From Mesostigma viride (Eukaryota > Streptophyta > Mesostigmatophyceae > Mesostigmatales > Mesostigmataceae), in contig RPFO01000213.1 of assembly GCA_009746045.1 (NCBI GenBank), positions 8,111,978 through 8,175,977 on the forward strand: DNA of 64,000 bases, read 5' to 3'. Below the pieces are notes generated by a model. That model was not told where the DNA came from and made no database searches. It saw nothing but the letters and a program-made list of their open reading frames with translations. The position numbers and the translations under genes are program-made. This document shows, in pieces, positions 60,601 to 64,000 of this stretch. Positions within the stretch are counted from its first letter, which is position 1; each line of letters opens with the position of its first letter.

Positions 60601-63600
60601 ATGCAGGAAAATCACAGTCCTTTGCTTGACAGCCCCATGCAGGAAAATCACAGTCCTTTGCTTGACAACCCCATGCAGGAAAATCACAGTCCTTTGCTTG
60701 ACCAAACCCATGCAGGAAAATCACAGTCCTTTGCTTGACCAACCCATACAGGAAAATCACAGTCCTTTGCTTGACAACCCCATACAGGAAAATCACAGTC
60801 CTTTGCTTGACCAACCCATACAGGAAAATCACAGTCCTTTGCTTGACAACCCCATGCAGGAAAATCACAGTCCTTTGCTTGACCAAACCCATGCAGGAAA
60901 ATCACAGTCCTTTGCTTGACAGCCCCATGCAGGAAAATCACAGTCCTTTGCTTGACAACCCCATGCAGGAAAATCACAGTCCTTTGCTTGACAACCCCAT
61001 GCAGGAAAATCACAGTCCTTTGCTTGACAACCCCATGCAGGAAAATCACAGTCCTTTGCTTGACAACCCCATACAGGAAAATCACAGTCCTTTGCTTGAC
61101 CAACCCATGCAGGAAAATCACAGTCCTTTGCTTGACAACCCCATGCAGGAAAATCACAGTCCTTTGCTTGACAACCCCATGCAGGAAAATCACAGTCCTT
61201 TGCTTGACAACCCCATACAGGAAAATCACAGTCCTTTGCTTGACCAACCCATGCAGGAAAATCACAGTCCTTTGCTTGACAACCCCATGCAGGAAAATCA
61301 CAGTCCTTTGCTTGACCAACCCATGCAGGAAAATCACAGTCCTTTGCTTGACAACCCCATGCAGGAAAATCACAGTCATTTGCTTGACAACCCCATGCAG
61401 GAAAATCACAGTCCTTTGCTTGACAACCCCATACAGGAAAATCACAGTCCTTTGCTTGACCAACCCATGCAGGAAAATCACAGTCCTTTGCTTGACAACC
61501 CCATGCAGGAAAATCACAGTCCTTTGCTTGACAACCCCATGCAGGAAAATCACAGTCATTTGCTTGACCAAACCCATGCAGGAAAATCACAGTCCTTTGC
61601 TTGACCAAACCCATGCAGGAAAATCACAGTCCTTTGCTTGACCAAACCCATGCAGGAAAATCACAGTCCTTTGCTTGACAACCCCATGCAGGAAAATCAC
61701 AGTCCTTTGCTTGACAACCCCATGCAGGAAAATCACAGTCCTTTGCTTGACAACCCCATGCAGGAAAATCACAGTCCTTTGCTTGACAACCCCATGCAGG
61801 AAAATCACAGTCCTTTGCTTGACAACCCCATGCAGGAAAATCACAGTCATTTGCTTGACAACCCCATGCAGGAAAATCACAGTCATTTGCTTGACAACCC
61901 CATGCAGGAAAATCACAGTCCTTTGCTTGACCAACCCATACAGGAAAATCACAGTCCTTTGCTTGACAACCCCATGCAGGAAAATCACAGTCCTTTGCTT
62001 GACAACCCCATACAGGAAAATCACAGTCCTTTGCTTGACCAACCCATACAGGAAAATCACAGTCCTTTGCTTGACAACCCCATACAGGAAAATCACAGTC
62101 CTTTGCTTGACAACCCCATGCAGGAAAATCACAGTCATTTGCTTGACAACCCCATGCAGGAAAATCACAGTCCTTTGCTTGACAACCCCATGCAGGAAAA
62201 TCACAGTCCTTTGCTTGACAACCCCATGCAGGAAAATCACAGTCATTTGCTTGACCAACCCATACAGGAAAATCACAGTCCTTTGCTTGACAACCCCATG
62301 CAGGAAAATCACAGTCATTTGCTTGACAACCCCATGCAGGAAAATCACAGTCCTTTGCTTGACAACCCCATGCAGGAAAATCACAGTCCTTTGCTTGACA
62401 ACCCCATGCAGGAAAATCACAGTCCTTTGCTTGACCAACCCATACAGGAAAATCACAGTCCTTTGCTTGACAACCCCATGCAGGAAAATCACAGTCATTT
62501 GCTTGACAACCCCATGCAGGAAAATCACAGTCCTTTGCTTGACAACCCCATGCAGGAAAATCACAGTCCTTTGCTTGACAACCCCATGCAGGAAAATCAC
62601 AGTCCTTTGCTTGACAACCCCATGCAGGAAAATCACAGTCCTTTGCTTGACCAACCCCATGTATACGAAACCACTCCCTCGCTTGAGCACCCCACACGGG
62701 AGCTAGTATATTGTTCGACCATTCTATGTTGAAGCATATTCCCTTGCTCACCTTTGCCTCCTTGAGCACCCCTCGAAGCAGCTCAAAGTCCTGGTCGCGC
62801 CGAGACTGCGCCGCGGGGAAGCCAGAGGCCGAGCCACGCGGTGGAAATCGGGCCGGGGGAGGGATAGAGGGTGGGGGATGTCCGTGGACACACAAGACAA
62901 GCAGGCAAGAAGATGGTGTCCGAAGTCAGCTTATGGGAAGTGCCAACAGCGCCACGCGGTTGAATGGTCTCCTATACCAGACCTTGCTCATCGTCTCCTG
63001 CCGCACTCGCGCCATCTCCATGGCCATGGTCCCATCTCCACCACCCTCCCCTAGCACCTTTGCGATCACAACAAACAGTGCGAACCACCCCCCTCACCAT
63101 CTCCTGCCGCACGCGCGCCATCTCCATGGCCAGCTTCAACTCCCGCTCGCCATATGCCTCCGGCAGCTCCGCCGCCTCTGTGTACTCCGGCACGCCGCCC
63201 GCCTGCCGCGCGACCTGGGCCTGCGCTAGCCGCGCCAGCACACTGTCCACCTGCGCGTCGAGGCTGCCCACGCTCATGCTGTCGTCCATGACAGGCAGGG
63301 GACCACCCGCATGGAGGGCGTCTGCAAGCGTGCTGGGATCGGCGTTCAGCGGGTGCCTGGAGAGGGGGGAGGGGGGCCGGGTGGCAGCATGTACGTTGGT
63401 CCAGTGGTGTCGTGGTTAGAAGGGCAGGGGGGGTAAAAGAGTAGGAGGGTGGTTAGGGTGAAAAGCAAGATGGCGGTAATCAGGTGACATTGGAGAGTGG
63501 TGACGTAACAAGTCTCAGCACACGGATGCGAGCAGCAAGCCCTCACCCCACGACAAGCATACTAGCCCCACCGGCCGCAAGGATGCAAGCATAAAGAAAC

Positions 63601-64000
63601 CGCCAAACAGAAAGCAAGCATAGACTCCTTTAAAACTCAATCTCAATAAAGAGAACCAAAGAGGTGCAAGCAACATGATAGTAATGACGAATGATAGGTG
63701 GCTAAACCCCTCACCGGCTGGCCATCGTGAGATCCGCCCCATCCGCCCCCGCATCCATCGGCATGGCCGCGCGGCCCAACGGGTGGCCCTCCGGCATCTC
63801 CCTCACATCCGAGGCCGAGGTTTGCCGCCTCAGCTCGTGCTGCGGGCGCAGTTCCAAGCTATGCTCCTGCGGGGACGCGGCACCCTCTTCCTGCGAGGGG
63901 GCCATGTGAAGGGGGTGACCTGGGGGGTATGCCGAGTGGGGCGCCTCGTGCCGGGGTGGGGATGACGGAGGCAGGTCGGAGCGCGGCGGGTAGACGGCAC
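57510..64000 (-). CDS. Coiled-coil/CBM48 protein, PTST/FLO6-like (C-terminal 7 exons)
   Basis: Proposed exons (minus): 64000-63715 (open at edge), 63356-63098, 62805-62752, 59444-59325, 58851-58745, 58108-58057, 57623-57510. Phases agree throughout; about 330 codons are visible and the N-terminus is outside. Order of features: Ser/Pro-rich region, helical ELKLAMEMARVRQEM, coiled coil AKLKKLKSTTMAEIARAQ to LAVAEASLSQLAR, then a C-terminal CBM48 domain: VTFEWKGHASRVQLAGAFDG, LRLYPGTYECKFLVDGQW, GNNENNLVRV, stop. A coiled coil leading directly into a terminal CBM48 is the architecture of PTST proteins (PTST2 is FLOURY ENDOSPERM6 in rice), which bind glucans in plastids and bring starch synthases to starch or its primers. 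AMPK-beta subunits also have CBM48 but continue with an ASC domain, absent here. Transit peptide not visible. Confidence 0.85.
58057..58108 (-). CDS. PTST-like exon f (CBM48)
   Basis: GDSSFAIELRLYPGTYE between GTGTGTGCAG and GAG/GTAAGC; phase 2 to 0. Confidence 0.87.
58745..58851 (-). CDS. PTST-like exon e (CBM48 start)
   Basis: VTFEWKGHASRVQLAGAFDG then GWTHFIDLTKEAG; the Trp of FDGW is a usual glucan-binding residue. Donor GTGAGC. A 0.64-kb intron without recognisable content follows. Confidence 0.88.
59325..59444 (-). CDS. PTST-like exon d (coiled coil)
   Basis: 40 codons of continuous heptad-like helix, KLKKLKSTTMAEIARAQATL and LAVAEASLSQLAR. Donor CGC/GTGAGT, phase 0. Confidence 0.85.
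59603..62660. repeat. 36/37-bp satellite-like array in PTST-like intron
   Basis: About 84 head-to-tail copies with core CAGGAAAATCACAGTCCTTT and a joint TGCTTGACAACCCCATG; 37-bp units have GACCAAACCC. Variant positions (CCT/CAT, ATGCAGG/ATACAGG, ACAACC/ACCAAC) recur in ordered blocks, a sign of higher-order repetition. All long ORFs here (NHSPLLDNPMQE or VIFLHGVVKQRT type) are by-products of a stop-free repeat whose length is a multiple of 3. Confidence 0.96.
62752..62805 (-). CDS. PTST-like exon c
   Basis: SRRDQDFELLRGVLKEAK, phase 0 on both sides; donor AAG/GTGAGC. Followed by the 3.3-kb intron with the 36-bp array. Confidence 0.8.
62995..63132. repeat. Partial exon duplication in PTST-like gene
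   Basis: About 32 bp at the 3' end of exon b (63101-63132) recur with one mismatch at 62995-63026 in the following intron. The copy has lost the GTGAGG donor. Confidence 0.75.
63098..63356 (-). CDS. PTST-like exon b
   Basis: HPLNADPSTLADALHAGG, then DDSMSVGSLDAQVDSVLARL and ERELKLAMEMARVRQEM. Donor ATG/GTGAGG. Confidence 0.82.
63715..64000 (-). CDS. PTST-like exon a (partial at right edge)
   Basis: Open from the window edge through HELRRQTSASDVREMPEG to donor AGCCG/GTGAGG, phase 2, which exon b completes. The 5' border may lie inside or outside the window. Confidence 0.7.

Noticed and set aside
59603-62660. CRISPR-like direct repeats of 36 bp
   Set aside because: There are no spacers between units, and the sequence is an intronic head-to-tail minisatellite in a eukaryotic gene.
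59604-62732. Long repetitive ORFs (HSPLLDNPMQEN or FPAWGCQAKDCD type) on both strands
   Set aside because: They exist only because a 36-bp unit without stops stays open in several frames at once; flanking exons splice over the array in phase.

Overview
This is nuclear DNA from a eukaryote of the green lineage. The gene content is plant-like: a MED13 with the plant-type landmark blocks, a coiled-coil plus CBM48 protein of the plastid PTST/FLO6 kind, and a CYP711-like P450. Coding DNA is GC-rich and full of Ala/Gly/Ser/Pro runs, introns are GT-AG, long and stuffed with tandem repeats, and TEs are frequent. That points to a green alga with an expanded genome, either a streptophyte (charophyte) or a prasinophyte-like chlorophyte; the species cannot be fixed from the sequence.

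Layout. (1) 1-19227, minus: MED13, the kinase-module subunit of Mediator, from its start codon at 19227 to an open C-terminal exon at the left edge. It was assembled as 12 exons whose splice phases agree, apart from one apparent frameshift in a C12 homopolymer (1979-1990). A 1468-bp hAT element with a perfect 8-bp target duplication lies in the intron between exons 9 and 10. (2) 19228-21308: divergent intergenic region with a dead LINE fragment. (3) 21309-35055, plus: complete 14-exon POLD2, the small subunit of DNA polymerase delta; about half of its introns carry a private minisatellite. (4) 35056-40171: repeats, comprising a truncated LINE tail, a 1893-bp piggyBac-like TTAA element, and another truncated LINE with a 12-bp target duplication. 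(5) 40172-45692, plus: a 5-exon cytochrome P450 with CYP711 (MAX1)-like motifs. (6) 45693-57509: nested TE cluster with two ORF1-only LINE relics, a reverse-transcriptase fragment, a second almost identical 1893-bp TTAA element, and a diverged 2631-bp TTAA element that has picked up a PHD-finger ORF. (7) 57510-64000, minus: C-terminal seven exons of a coiled-coil/CBM48 protein; one of its introns holds a roughly 3.06-kb array of about 84 copies of a 36/37-bp unit.

The four genes are ordinary nuclear genes with unrelated jobs (transcription, replication, oxidation, starch) and form no operon-like unit. The newer material is in the mobile fraction: LINE 3' ends share a CAAC-loop hairpin whose outer stem covaries between copies, TTAA-specific elements sit at or next to those LINE tails, and one TTAA element carries a PHD-finger module between 29-bp direct repeats. 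Exon borders were read by eye from homology, splice consensus and phase, without transcripts or alignments.
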